This document shows positions 17,611 through 28,000 of a stretch of DNA of 64,000 nt, piece after piece. Under the pieces are notes generated by a model. The model saw only the letters and a list, made by a program, of their open reading frames with translations. It was not told the DNA's origin and made no database searches. The position numbers and the translations under genes were made by a program. Source of the DNA: Gluconacetobacter azotocaptans. Its GTDB lineage: Bacteria; Pseudomonadota; Alphaproteobacteria; Acetobacterales; Acetobacteraceae. Numbering within the stretch: position 1 is the stretch's first letter; each line of letters starts with the position of its first letter. The stretch covers positions 1 to 64,000 of the forward strand of contig NZ_JABEQF010000009.1 in NCBI RefSeq assembly GCF_014174355.1. The letters are read 5' to 3'.

Positions 17611-18549
17611 ATGCGGAAAATCGGAATCGTGGAGCTTGAGGCGGCAATGGCAGTCGCCAGGCGACGAAGTTTCCGCGCGGCGTCCTCTGACCTTGGCGTT
17701 TCCCCAACGGCACTTAGCCAGACGATCGCGGGGCTCGAAGCAAGGTTGGGCGTTCGCCTGTTCAACCGGACGACGCGTAGCGTCTCTCCGACACATGCCG
17801 GAGAGCAATTCCTCGCGGAAATCGAACCGGCTGTGGGTGTGATCAATCATGCGATGGAGACTGTCAATAACCATCGGGATAGACCTGCCGGCATATTGCG
17901 AATCAATAGTTCCGTTGGAGCAGCACGACGTATTCTGTCCCCCATTATTTTGGAGTTTGTGCGTCTTTATCCCGAGATGCAGGTGGATCTCGTGACGGAA
18001 GACCGCCCGATCGACATAGTGGCTGAGGGTTTCGATGCGGGCGTGAGACCGGGTGACGCGGTGCCTGGCGATATGATTGCCGTCCATCTGGAGCCAATAC
18101 AGGGATCCGCCGTGGTTGGGTCGCCAGCTTATTTCGAGGGTAAGGCAGCGCCTGAGACGCCTCAGGACCTGCTGCGCCATACCTGCATTCGTGCGAGGAT
18201 GCCCAGCGGGAGCATGTATCGCTGGGAGTTCGAGCAGGATGGCCGGATTATCACGCTCGATGTGCCGGGAAGGCTTACCCTTGATGACGCAAGCTTGACG
18301 CTGGAGGCTGCGCTGGCTGGGGCGGGCCTAGCCTATTTGGCCGAATGGTGGATCGGTGAGAGCGTTCGTGACGGAAAACTCCGCCGGGTTCTAGATGGCT
18401 TTGTTCCCACATCAGCCGGGCTGTGTCTCTATTATCCAAGCCGCCGATTTCAATCCGCCGGATTGCGCGCCTTGATCTCGTTTATCGAAGAAGCGCGTCG
18501 CAAGAGGACATCTGACCATGTGGCTTCCATCCGTCGGCGCAGCCGGTAG
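17611..18549 (+). CDS. LysR-family transcriptional regulator
   Basis: A 312-residue regulator. The winged helix-turn-helix lies at residues ~5-62 ([19 protein letters not shown], then [17 protein letters not shown]). The effector-binding domain begins at ~90 with [21 protein letters not shown]-like sequence and the [17 protein letters not shown] stretch typical of the CrgA/PA2758-like branch (PBP2). It is divergent from the aldehyde dehydrogenase gene and probably controls it. It is convergent with the Rrf2 gene that ends 9 bases after it. Confidence 0.9.
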   Translation: MRKIGIVELEAAMAVARRRSFRAASSDLGVSPTALSQTIAGLEARLGVRLFNRTTRSVSPTHAGEQFLAEIEPAVGVINHAMETVNNHRDRPAGILRINSSVGAARRILSPIILEFVRLYPEMQVDLVTEDRPIDIVAEGFDAGVRPGDAVPGDMIAVHLEPIQGSAVVGSPAYFEGKAAPETPQDLLRHTCIRARMPSGSMYRWEFEQDGRIITLDVPGRLTLDDASLTLEAALAGAGLAYLAEWWIGESVRDGKLRRVLDGFVPTSAGLCLYYPSRRFQSAGLRALISFIEEARRKRTSDHVASIRRRSR

Positions 18550-18558
18550 CGATTATCT

Positions 18559-19002
18559 TCATTGAGCGCGCGCGGCGTCGAGGGTGCGAAGTTCCGAGAG
18601 GGCATCGGCTAACGTACGCTTGCTCAACAGGTCTAATACCGACTCATCGACCTCGTCGGCCAAGTTTCCAAAGAAGCGTTCGACATTGCAGCTGACAAGG
18701 CAACGATGGGGGATGTCGCTACGTCCGGTCCACAGCTTCTTGTTCCCCATAGTGACCTTATAGATGTCGCCAAGCGTAATCATGGCCGCGTCGGTGCTTA
18801 GACTTACACCCCCATCTCGTCCCATGGTGGAATGAACAAGACCTGCCTGGATCAGGGGGACCAGCAATCGCCTGACAAAGGTCGGGTTGGAGTCAATCCC
18901 CTCAGCCAACTGGGCGGAGCTCAATCGTTCGACGCCTGCGGTCTGGGCTAGCGCGAGGCTAAGCATCATCTGCAAGGCCGTTGGGAAACGGACATCGATC
19001 AT
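18559..19002 (-). CDS. Rrf2-family transcriptional repressor
   Basis: A 147-residue winged-helix regulator. The N-terminal helix (VRFPTALQMMLSLAL) and the helix-turn-helix SSAQLAEGIDSNPTFVRRLL are typical of Rrf2. The wing contains GRDGGVSLS. Instead of the three-Cys iron-sulfur loop it has two cysteines, C101 and C105 (HRCLVSCNVERFF), placing it near the redox-sensing YwnA/NsrR-like branch without a clear cluster site. I start at the second of two adjacent ATGs because AAGGAG lies six bases before it. It is divergent from the NTF2-like and oxidoreductase genes, which it probably represses. Confidence 0.85.
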   Translation of the reverse strand: MIDVRFPTALQMMLSLALAQTAGVERLSSAQLAEGIDSNPTFVRRLLVPLIQAGLVHSTMGRDGGVSLSTDAAMITLGDIYKVTMGNKKLWTGRSDIPHRCLVSCNVERFFGNLADEVDESVLDLLSKRTLADALSELRTLDAARAQ

Positions 19003-19064
19003 CATCTGCTCCTTGCCGATCAATATGTATCTTTTATCATTGCATATCAAGCGCGAAATATGAA

Positions 19065-19075
19065 CCTATGATAGG
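19065..19075. promoter_or_regulatory. candidate operator upstream of the NTF2-like gene
   Basis: The sequence CCTATGATAGG is a symmetric dyad (five-base arms around a central G) 26 bases before the NTF2-like start and inside the region divergent from the Rrf2 gene. It could overlap a -10 element. It is short, so only suggestive. Confidence 0.3.
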
Positions 19076-19101
19076 ATCACTTTTCTTCAAGGAAACTTAC
19101 C

Positions 19102-19575
19102 ATGTCCGATGAACGTGAAATTCAGCAGTTGATGGCTCGATATGTTCGGGCAGCCGATCACCGAGACGGAGCGGCAATGGCCGAACTCTTCGTGCCAGAA
19201 GGCAAGGTGGAGATATTTTATAACAATGCAGGGACGCCCGAGCCGCTTGGCGAGTTGATCGGGTCGGAAGCCGTTGGCGCGGCCGTGGCCACGATGATGA
19301 AGCCACATCCGCCGCGTGGATGGAGCCATCACACCACCCATGACCCGATCATCGAAGTGAATGGTGACACCGGGATGCTTGACGCCCAGTTCGTAGTGTT
19401 CAACGTCGTTGGTGCGGAAAAGCCTGAAGGGGGTTGGCCGGAAGGAGCCTATGGTGCGCAAGGAACGGTCACCCCGATAGAGACCGGTTATTATCGTCCG
19501 ATTCTAAAAAAAATCGATGGACATTGGATGATAACGCACCATCGTATCTATCTCGACCTTCCGATGGCCTTCTAG
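19102..19575 (+). CDS. SnoaL/NTF2-like family protein
   Basis: A 157-residue protein of the nuclear-transport-factor-2-like fold. It begins with the characteristic helix EIQQLMARYVRAADHRDGAAMAELF, continues with strands around the pocket, and closes with a HWMITHHRIYLD strand. Such proteins include small cyclases, dehydratases and isomerases as well as binding proteins. The catalytic type cannot be fixed here. It is first in a two-gene operon with the quinone-reductase-like gene 10 bases downstream, and both are probably controlled by the divergent Rrf2 regulator. Confidence 0.8.
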   Translation: MSDEREIQQLMARYVRAADHRDGAAMAELFVPEGKVEIFYNNAGTPEPLGELIGSEAVGAAVATMMKPHPPRGWSHHTTHDPIIEVNGDTGMLDAQFVVFNVVGAEKPEGGWPEGAYGAQGTVTPIETGYYRPILKKIDGHWMITHHRIYLDLPMAF

Positions 19576-19585
19576 GAGAAGCGAC

Positions 19586-20512
19586 ATGAAGGGCGTTTCT
19601 TATAAGAGATTCGGCGGATCTGAAGTCCTCGAATACGGCGAATTGCCAGAGCCGAAGCTGTCGCAGAATGCCGTGATTGTCCGCATGATGGCCGCAGCAA
19701 TCAATCCGGCCGATGTCGCATTGCAGGCCGGCTTTGGTGAGAATTTTATGGAGACATGGTTTCCCGTCGTGCCCGGATGGGACCTCGCCGGAATCGTCGA
19801 ACGCGTAGGAGCCGGCGTCGTCGAATTCCAGCCGGGCGATGAAGTCATTGCTTATACGCATCAGGAAATCCTGCACAGTGGTACTTATGCGGAACTGGTG
19901 AGTGTGCCTGTAGAGCGCTTATGGCGAAAGCCAAGGAATGCTTCATGGGGCGAAGCGGCTGGGCTCCCACTCGCCGGGTTAACGGCCTATCGTGCGGTTG
20001 TTGACACCCTGCGTGTATCCGACGCGGATGTCGTTCTCATACTCGGTGCGTCAGGAGCCGTCGGCTCGTTGGCGACACAGTTGGCGGTGGGGTCAGGCGC
20101 CACCGTAATTGGAAGTGCCTCTGTCTCACACCAAAACTATGTGACGTCGATCGGAGCGCTACCCATCCAGTACGGCGACGACGTCGCTGAACAGGTTAGA
20201 AAGCACGCCCCCGCTGGCGTGACGGCTATCGTGGATTGCGCGGGCCATGGCTCGTTGGCGACAGCTATGGCTGTAGCAATCCCAGGCACGAGAGTCTGTT
20301 CGATAGCGGATGGCGGCCCTGGGGTAACAACCGTGTTTGCCCGACCAGATTCCCGAATTCTCGCCCGGCTCGTTGATCTGGCTGAATCCGGGTCACTCAG
20401 GGTCACAGTTGCTGCGTTGTTTGCTTTGGCGGACGCCGCGATAGCTCAAGACGCGCTGAAGGCAAGGTCCTACGGGCCTGGAAAGATCGTCCTCGTTCCC
20501 GACGTTGCCTAG
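19586..20512 (+). CDS. zinc-independent MDR oxidoreductase (quinone oxidoreductase-like)
   Basis: A 308-residue medium-chain reductase/dehydrogenase. The GroES-like N-terminus contains INPADVALQAGFG and PGWDLAGIVERVGAGV. The nucleotide-binding loop is ILGASGAVGSLATQLA near residues 152-168. The zinc ligands of alcohol dehydrogenases are missing, so it belongs with NADPH-dependent quinone or enal reductases. It lies 10 bases after the NTF2-like gene with an AGGAGAA ribosome site. Pairing with a cysteine-bearing Rrf2 regulator suggests a response to electrophiles or quinones. Confidence 0.88.
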   Translation: MKGVSYKRFGGSEVLEYGELPEPKLSQNAVIVRMMAAAINPADVALQAGFGENFMETWFPVVPGWDLAGIVERVGAGVVEFQPGDEVIAYTHQEILHSGTYAELVSVPVERLWRKPRNASWGEAAGLPLAGLTAYRAVVDTLRVSDADVVLILGASGAVGSLATQLAVGSGATVIGSASVSHQNYVTSIGALPIQYGDDVAEQVRKHAPAGVTAIVDCAGHGSLATAMAVAIPGTRVCSIADGGPGVTTVFARPDSRILARLVDLAESGSLRVTVAALFALADAAIAQDALKARSYGPGKIVLVPDVA

Positions 20513-20775
20513 TGGCATCGATTCTTATCGGATATCACTCGCGGGAAAGAGTCCACATTCACAGCCGGAGCGATGATGGGGGTCTTCCTTGCCTCTCCGG
20601 TTGATCGACCAGTGGCCGGATATCCGTGTGGCGGAAGAAGCTTTGCGCGCTGCAAGTGCCCAGATCGACGTGCCATAACGCGTTCATGTTCGATACCCGG
20701 CATCGATACCCGAACATGCTCAGGCCGAAAATATTGTTGTTTATGCTATCGTTCGGAATAGAAAGTCATGATGAC

Positions 20776-20794
20776 TGCGTGCCCCCGCAACCAT
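20776..20794 (+). repeat. left copy of the 19-bp direct repeat bounding the Avs-like island
   Basis: TGCGTGCCCCCGCAACCAT is found here and again, without a mismatch and in the same orientation, at 28669-28687. The flanking bases differ at both ends. The two copies enclose about 7.9 kb of A+T-richer DNA containing the Avs-like genes. This is what an att-site duplication left by site-specific integration looks like. No integrase gene lies between the copies. Confidence 0.75.
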
Positions 20795-21353
20795 ATCAGA
20801 TAAAAAATTATCAATTAAATCAGTTTGTTGCGGGCGTCCTCTCAAGGGCATATCCCAGAACCGCTGAAGAAATCTCATGGTTTCAACCGGTTGACATAAA
20901 CAGGTTCAAATCGGGGTCTAAACACCCGCAACCAGATACGTTGAGACCATAGAACCGGCGCTTGTCAGCACGAAGAGCGCTACGGCAGCGAAGCGGTCTC
21001 AATGTAAAAGTTCGAATCCCTTCCGATCCGCCGATTGCCCTCCATAGCCCGATATTGCCGCCGATCACCGCATGCCATCGTGCGGTATAGAAGGCCGCCG
21101 TCTCCACGCTATTGCCAGACACTTGCGCCCCCGAGCCGGCAGTGCGGCAACTTTCGACCACATCCGGACATTCGCGCATCAAACTTTAAATGGCCGCTTA
21201 CGACAGCAGTCATTCGGGTCGCGCCGAGCGGACAACCTGCCTCGCGCCCGATCTCGGCCGCATCTCGTTTGAAGCGTATACCCCGGAACCCGTCATCCGT
21301 TCACGATATGTAGCGGATGGCCACGATGTCCGAGTTGCGGAGTTTCAGCGTGT
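20795..21353. other. non-coding stretch with a tRNA 3'-end-like fragment
   Basis: No gene is supported. At 21010-21032 the sequence reads like a T-loop and acceptor strand of a tRNA (GTTCGAATCC followed by CTTCCGATCCGCC), but the 5' half of a tRNA cannot be found and the T-stem does not pair well. It is preceded by an inverted pair GAGACC (about 20944) and GGTCTC (about 20996). The rest has no clear signal. This may be debris of an earlier integration at a tRNA gene. Confidence 0.4.
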
Positions 21354-22073
21354 TCACGTATCATCCGTGCTCTCCAGGCCTTCTATCTCCTTCTGCAAAT
21401 CTGTGCGGAGCGCAGAGGCCAAGTCTAAAAAAGCCTCCAGCTTTTCGACACGTCGCTTCAAGTCTCGAACTTGCCGTTCCTTACCCTGCATGCTTTCATT
21501 CAATCGGCTGTCCAGAAAATCGCTGATCTGAACATCGAAATCTAACCCTAATCCGGCTTTGGAGGCCGCATCTGCCCACTCTAAAGCATCGTCACCAGCA
21601 TGCTCAGAGGCTTTGTCGATCCCTATATTTATCAACATCCGCGCGATGACATCGCAATTTTCTGCGAAGTTCAACCACCTCTTCGTTTCCTCATTCGCTT
21701 TCCCTACGGTGTTCGGGATCATGCGGCGGTAGAAGAGATTTTCACCCTCAGGGTTGAGTGTTCGTAACGTTTCAAGGATCGGAGCAAGCTCCTGAAATGG
21801 CTTCGAGGTGCTTGTCAGCGAAGCCCGATGCGCCCAGAGGTCAAGAATGGCAGTGGTGCATCTTTCTTTTGCAGCGTTGCTTGCGGCAGCATCTACCGTT
21901 TCGCAGTCAGTTATTAGCTCCGCGATGTGGTGCGCCATCCAGTTTGATAGGAGATCGTCATCGTCGGCCTTTAGAGCGGCGACGAGCTTGCGGCCTAGGT
22001 TTAGGATCGGATCGCACGCTGACGGGTTCTTTGTCTTCTTCGAAGAGGATGATTTGCGTGGTTGATCTGGCAT
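21354..22073 (-). CDS. small partner protein overlapping the Avs-like gene
   Basis: A 239-residue protein of unknown family. It begins with a basic Ser/Lys-rich stretch (PRKSSSSKKTK), is helical throughout, and ends with a coiled-coil-like segment (residues ~190-235: KERQVRDLKRRVEKLEAFLD). I start at the ATG preceded by GAGAAGG seven bases upstream; a start ten codons earlier is open. Its first 116 bases lie inside the last codons of the 2108-residue gene in another frame, so the two are made from one transcript and probably act together. A helper or regulator of the STAND protein is my inference from linkage only. Confidence 0.75.
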   Translation of the reverse strand: MPDQPRKSSSSKKTKNPSACDPILNLGRKLVAALKADDDDLLSNWMAHHIAELITDCETVDAAASNAAKERCTTAILDLWAHRASLTSTSKPFQELAPILETLRTLNPEGENLFYRRMIPNTVGKANEETKRWLNFAENCDVIARMLINIGIDKASEHAGDDALEWADAASKAGLGLDFDVQISDFLDSRLNESMQGKERQVRDLKRRVEKLEAFLDLASALRTDLQKEIEGLESTDDT

Positions 22074-25000
22074 CGCGCCCTTCTCTTTCTTTCCAACGGT
22101 CATATCGCGAATAGGCCATCTGCCGTTCTGCTCTTACCTCAACAATGAGGCTCATGCCGGTCTTTTTGAGAAGGCCATCAATGAGAGGAGGGTGAATTAG
22201 CAATCGTCGCCCGTGACTGTGTTGTCCATCTTCATCAGGCGATCCCTCGCTCCAAATTTCGGAAGAGAAAGCTGCCGTGCCATTCATCTGCCAAGTTCTG
22301 TCTGTTGCGTCGGGTTCCAAGCCCATCTGAGCGACAATGTTTTGAGATGGAGCAAGTGTGCGATGCCCGACGTTGGCCGCCCAAGCGTCGAATTTATCGA
22401 GCCCCTCTTCGTCACGACCAAACTCAGAAACCCATCCTTTGAGAAGGTAGTTTCCTTTCGAAAGCTCGCCGTCTTCCTCATCGGAATAGGGAAGTCGGTG
22501 GAAATATCGGTCTTCACTGTTCTGCAACGCGCGGACCAGGGCTGGAGCAGTTTCCTTTGAGACGAAAGCACTTCTGACCGATATCTCCTGCCGCCGCCTG
22601 CTTGCGTAGGCCGTCCATCGCCCTGACGCGACAACTCTCGCATCAGGGAGAAGGGAAAACCTATCCACTCGCTCATCGTCCAACGACGATGGCCAATCTT
22701 CGTCCTTCGTCGCCGATAAGGAAACGCATTCTTTGGGAGAAACATCGCGACGATCCGCCAACCAAAGTCCATCGCTTCGGGTAAGGCCTTGCGAGCGCAA
22801 CCAGCGCCGGAACGTGCGCCAATCATCGTCTGGCTCTTGGAGGTTTTCATGTAACGGATGCTCGTCGAGAAGCTTCCCTGCCAACGTCATTGTCGCGTGA
22901 TAAGATAGATAAAATTGAAGGTCATCGACGGCGCTAGCCTCTCCTCGCATACGCCTATCATTGTCTCTGAAATATTTTCGCGTGGCGCGGACATCCTTAT
23001 CGTAACGACCGTTGTCCGCGAGTCCCCAATCGTCTCTGATTATTTTTTCTGCTTCAATTTCCATCTCTGCATCAGAGATTGCAAAGGCATTGCCCAACGG
23101 GCTCAGGAAATATTTCGGAAAATCGAGACCAAAATGAAAGCGAGAGTCATCCCATTTTCTTTCTGTTGGGCGCCCCTTGCGCGCTCTGCCAAAGCTCTTG
23201 GAGTCGACAACAGGAAGCTTGGATTTGTTGATTGCTGACAGCGCATCGACTTGTTCCTGCTCTAGCAAGATTGCTTCGCTTTGATGCAGGGTCAACAGTG
23301 CCTCGGCGGCAAACGAGCGGGTTAGTACGTGCTGATTGTTTGGGGACGTTTGGTTCAGAAGGTAAGTCTTGCAGCGAGCGATGGTCGCCGGACTTTCCTG
23401 AGCTGCTCTTGCAAGGCTGATCGCAAACCACTGTACGGCATGAAGATCATAGAAGCGGAGTTCTACGTCGGCAAATGGCCCGGCCGATCTCTGGCTTGCA
23501 AACTTCATTAGATGGTCAATGACGACAGTGCGGTCGAGCGACGCCAGCATTCGTATAGAGTGAGCTGCGTTCCATCTTCTTTCTGCTGCCGGCGACCCAA
23601 GCGCCGCCCAAAGGTAGCCAGCTATCGAAGCCTCGACGGTTGATGGAGGGACGAGGTCAATCGACCAAGGACCGTCCCCATCCGATGCTTCATGTAGTGG
23701 CTCTAACAGGTTGAGTGCGTAGCTAAGAGCTTCTCTTGCCTGTTCAACTGACAGGAATGTTGCGAGTACCCCTACAAGTTGGAATAGGTCGTCTGCTCCC
23801 GAAGGCACCGTTGTCTGACCAATCGCATCGACGGCTTCTGCTAAAAGCTCCCGCACGGTGAGGCCGCTTGCTTCGCTAGCAAGTTTATGCGGAAGAGACT
23901 GGTAGTAGCGGCTCGCAGTGATGCTGAAACACTCCAAGCGATATACCTGCTTAACAAGTGCCTGAATAGCTGGGGCAACAGAGACACGGGACTCCCAGGT
24001 CGTTGGAATTGCATCCAGAAGGCCCCTAAGCTCATAGCGCTCGACTGTCCCGGAGCGAGCTAGTGACTCAAGGAAATTGGCTTCTGAGCCTGCCTTCAGC
24101 CTATCGATTGCGGCTTCATAAAACCGACTTGGATAAAACCCTCCCTCCAACTTCTTGTATCGAGCGAGGGCGTCATTCATGCTCACGGGATCGAGTAGAT
24201 CGGTTTCATTGAAGACCGTGTCCCAGTCGATTGCCTCCGTTTCTGTTGAATAGTAGGTTGTCTTGCTTCGTTGCTCCCGTTCTTCAGAGCGAGAGGCCGC
24301 CTCGATCATTTCATGCGCGATGGCCGAAGGAAATTCCAATGCGTCCAGAATTTTTCCTATTTCCCGCCAATCTGAGGCGCTTCCTCCTTTAAAGCGTGCA
24401 TAGCGGAGAAACGCTGTAGCTATCGAAGTTCGCTCGGTTTTACCGTCCGCGCCATTGAGTGCGGCTTTGAGAACTGTAAGTAAGTTCCACCAACCTCTCA
24501 TCGGCAGCAAACAAAGCGAGGCAATCGGGTCTAGGTGTCCACCATCTCGCAAGGCTTCGACAAGCTCTGGAAGAATGCGAAATTCATTTCCAAAATGTCT
24601 ATCCAGCCAACGACTTATAATCGCTGGACCGGATCGGTGGGAAAGCCCTGTTAGGGCCTCGACGGTGTGGTCCCAAGGAAAGTGTCTATCCCGTGCAACG
24701 TATTCATATGTGAGTTCAGCGGCTCGCGCGAACCGGTAAGCTGTTTCTGGATCATCCATCGGTGCCGCCGCGCTGGCACTTGCGAGATGGAGAATGGCCT
24801 CCCAGCGATGGAGGTTTTCGGAGCCAATGCGGCTCGCCACAACGATAGCCTCATTGAAATATTGTCCGGCTTCTGCTTCGCTTGATGTCAGCACGGCGCG
24901 GCAGACCGAAATTAGGCCATCGGCCTTGCTATCTGCTTCGTCTCGCTCGCCCGCGCTGAGCTTGTGGGCCTCTGCAGCGATGTCCAGAGCAAAGCCATGT

Positions 25001-28000
25001 TGGCCTAAAAAAGCCGCGCGCCTCGCAATTGCGGTGAGCGTAGGGGTGAAGAGCGGGTGCTTGAGCTCTTTGCGCCAGGCGTCGAGTTTCAGCCATTCTG
25101 CTTCTGGGGCAGCTACAGCAACGAGAATTTGGCTCCAGATGTGCGCAATCTCGTCTCCGGTTGCCGAATACTCTTCGTAAGATCGAGCCTCAGCCTGATT
25201 GGCTCGATCACGGGCCTGATCTATGGCCGCAGAAAGGTCGATGGGAATAATCTTTTTAAGTAGCCCCCCTGCCCACAGATCATGCCATGGCAATAATACG
25301 CCAATATCACGCTTATATCTTTCAGCGTCAGAGCCGTAACCACCATGCTTGCTCTTTAGCGCCTTCTTAATTTCCGGCTCTGCGGGTTCGGTGAGGTGCA
25401 CCGACCTTCCACGCAGTTTCGCCCTCAGCGAGTAAGCCCGGAGATAAGCAAGGCGCCGATCATGTTCGTGTGGAAAGCGCGTAGCTAATCCTCTGGGGGC
25501 TTCCTTTGGTATATACCGATCAAGAACCCTTGCTAGGTCTCGTCTAGGGGCGATGCGAAGCTTGGTAGCCGCAGCGACCAACTCAGAAACCGCAATCAAG
25601 CGCGTGTCCTCTCCACGCCAATCGTTCGGGGCATCTATTTTTACGTGTTTGCTCGCGAGTAAGGCCGCTGCTCGTTGAACTGCTTCTCGGGGCGGGACGC
25701 GACCAATCCCACCAAGCTCCATGGTTATTGCTAGGATGAGGCCCAAATCATTGCCGGCTTCATGCGCTAGTTCGTCAAGTTCCGTGAACCTGCCTGCATC
25801 GACCAGCCTACGAGCTAGAAGCCGCCCAACGCGAAAGGATACCTCTCTCGGCGTCCATCGTCTCAACTGCTGGGCGCATATGGCAGCGCCGTGAAGGTTT
25901 AGCTCGGCAAGCTGCAATGCCGCGATGTCTTCGTCGTCTATCGAGGTCCGGTCGAAATGATCTTCCTCTTGGCTCTTTCGCGAGCGGCTCCAATGCCCCA
26001 CCCACTCGTAAGCGAACCTAAGGCGGGAGCGAGCATCTCCAACGAGTTGCGGGCTACTCGACAGCAAGGCGGCTTCGTAGGCATGCTCGGACCCCGTCCA
26101 TGAGCCGCCAGTGATCAGCCGTCGCGAGACCTGTTCAAGGATTTGATTGGGCTCGAGGAAGCGGGCCGCGAGATCGGTATTCTGGTTTAACAGGTTTTGC
26201 TGACGTTCGTCCGTCGCTGCTTCGCCACCAGCTTTCATCGCCAACTTGATGGCTTCGAAATAGCGCTTGCTTCTTAGGGCTGCCTTGAGAGCAAATTGCA
26301 ATCGTTGAAGTTCGACATCTCGTTTCGCGATTGCGCTTCCCTGAGGAAGTGCCTCACTGGTAAGCGCCAGCGCGACGAGTTCGTCAAACAGACCCGCTTC
26401 CAACATCAAAGCAGGAAGGACAGCGGCTACGTAAGCACTCTCAACCGCGAGGGGCTTTAGTCTGGAAATGAAGGCATTCAGTTCAGTTCCAGATGGTCGG
26501 AAGCGCTGCCTGAACCAAGTTTCAGTTGGCTCATCCCTAAACTGAACCGCATCTTCACGAACGATCAAAGGTCGTTGCAAATCGTTCGCAATGCTGCGGA
26601 CAAGCTCAACGCCGACGCCTGCCGTGGCTGCAACGATTTCGAGCGGTACAAATGGTCGCAATGTCGCTAGTGCGGTACAGACAAGGTCGATTTGCTGCTG
26701 CTCATATGCAGAAACGTCCCGCGCTTTTGCTATTGCCTTCTCAAGCAATTCCTTGATGGTGTCTTCTACCGTACGAGGGGTTGGCCCGAGCTGGGCTAGA
26801 ACCTCTTGGACTGTATCTCCTACGGCTAGCGCGGCGCTTTGTACTCGAGGGTTGTGGGAGGTTAGGCGATGGAATTCCCGCACATCAGCAGGCGCTACAT
26901 CAGAAAAATGGGCACGTAATTTTGCTGCGGTTTCTGACTCTGAAAACGGCTGCAAGGTTGTCAGCTTCACCTCGGGGGGCGGCGCGAGGCTTCCCACCCT
27001 ATAGGGACGCGCAGTGAGCACCAAGCGGACGTTGGCAGGCAATTTTTCGCGTAATAGCAGGCGCGGAAAGCTCGGCCCGTCAGAAGCCTCCTGAGAAGCA
27101 GTTTCCGCGTTATCAGCAGCATCAATGACGATGAGGAGCAATCCGTCGCCGCTCTTGGTCAGTTGGTCAGCGGCTTGGCGAACGCGGCTTAAGAACGCAC
27201 GCACATAAGCGCTATCATCAGCCTTATTGGACGGTAGGAGCGGGTCACACAGCCCTGCGGACGCCATCTCGTTGACTAGCTGTACTAGGCCATCTTGGGG
27301 CCTGTGGCGATACTCACTAGCGCTCCTGTAGCCGCCATTCCCAAAGCAGTCATATACGAAGCCGAAGCTGCCGGACGGTAGTTGTCTGGCGAGCGTTGTG
27401 GCCGTGACGGACTTGCCTACGCCTCCTTCGGCTTGGATGATTATCGGATCAGCGGAAGCGATGATTGCTGCCGCGATCGAAGGCAGTTGCTCTCGCGCTA
27501 CGATTTGCTGAGGGATCTCTATAAGCGAAGGGGCGGGGAAAAGGCTATGTTCTCGTGCGTCTATGGCATCCAGAACGTCTTGGCGTCTGATTTGCGGATT
27601 ACGTTCAAATTCTGTCGTAGCCTTCCGAGTCACCAAGTCTTTGAGTTTGAGCGGCGCATCCTTGTCGCTGTCTGGGAGGTATGTTCCAAGGCCCTGTTCC
27701 AGCAGCGAGCGCTGCGTAAGATAATCGGGAACGCTCGGCATGAGGTGCACAAGCTTTGCGAAGTTCTGAAGGGCCGATCCCGTTAGGGGCAACTCCCGCC
27801 GAAAATACGCTGAACGCTTACTTTCTTGACCCTCCGCTAGATCGGAAAGGGCCTCAAATACCGTCGCAGCTATCGGCCGATTTGTCTCGAATTCGAAACT
27901 AAAGCGCTTGCCAACATCCTCAGCTCCATAGGATTCTACTAACTTTTCGTAGCGTGCCGCAAAACCTTTGAGAGTCTTCTTAAACCCGCTATCTGTCCAT

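Noticed and set aside
21116-21136. CTTGCGCCCCCGAGCC, partly like the 19-bp direct repeat
   Set aside because: It matches only in the C-run and first bases and has internal differences, so it is not counted as a third copy.
20883-21182. 99-codon minus-strand frame containing GSEGIRT
   Set aside because: That peptide is the usual product of translating the complement of a tRNA T-loop and acceptor strand. The rest has no family resemblance.
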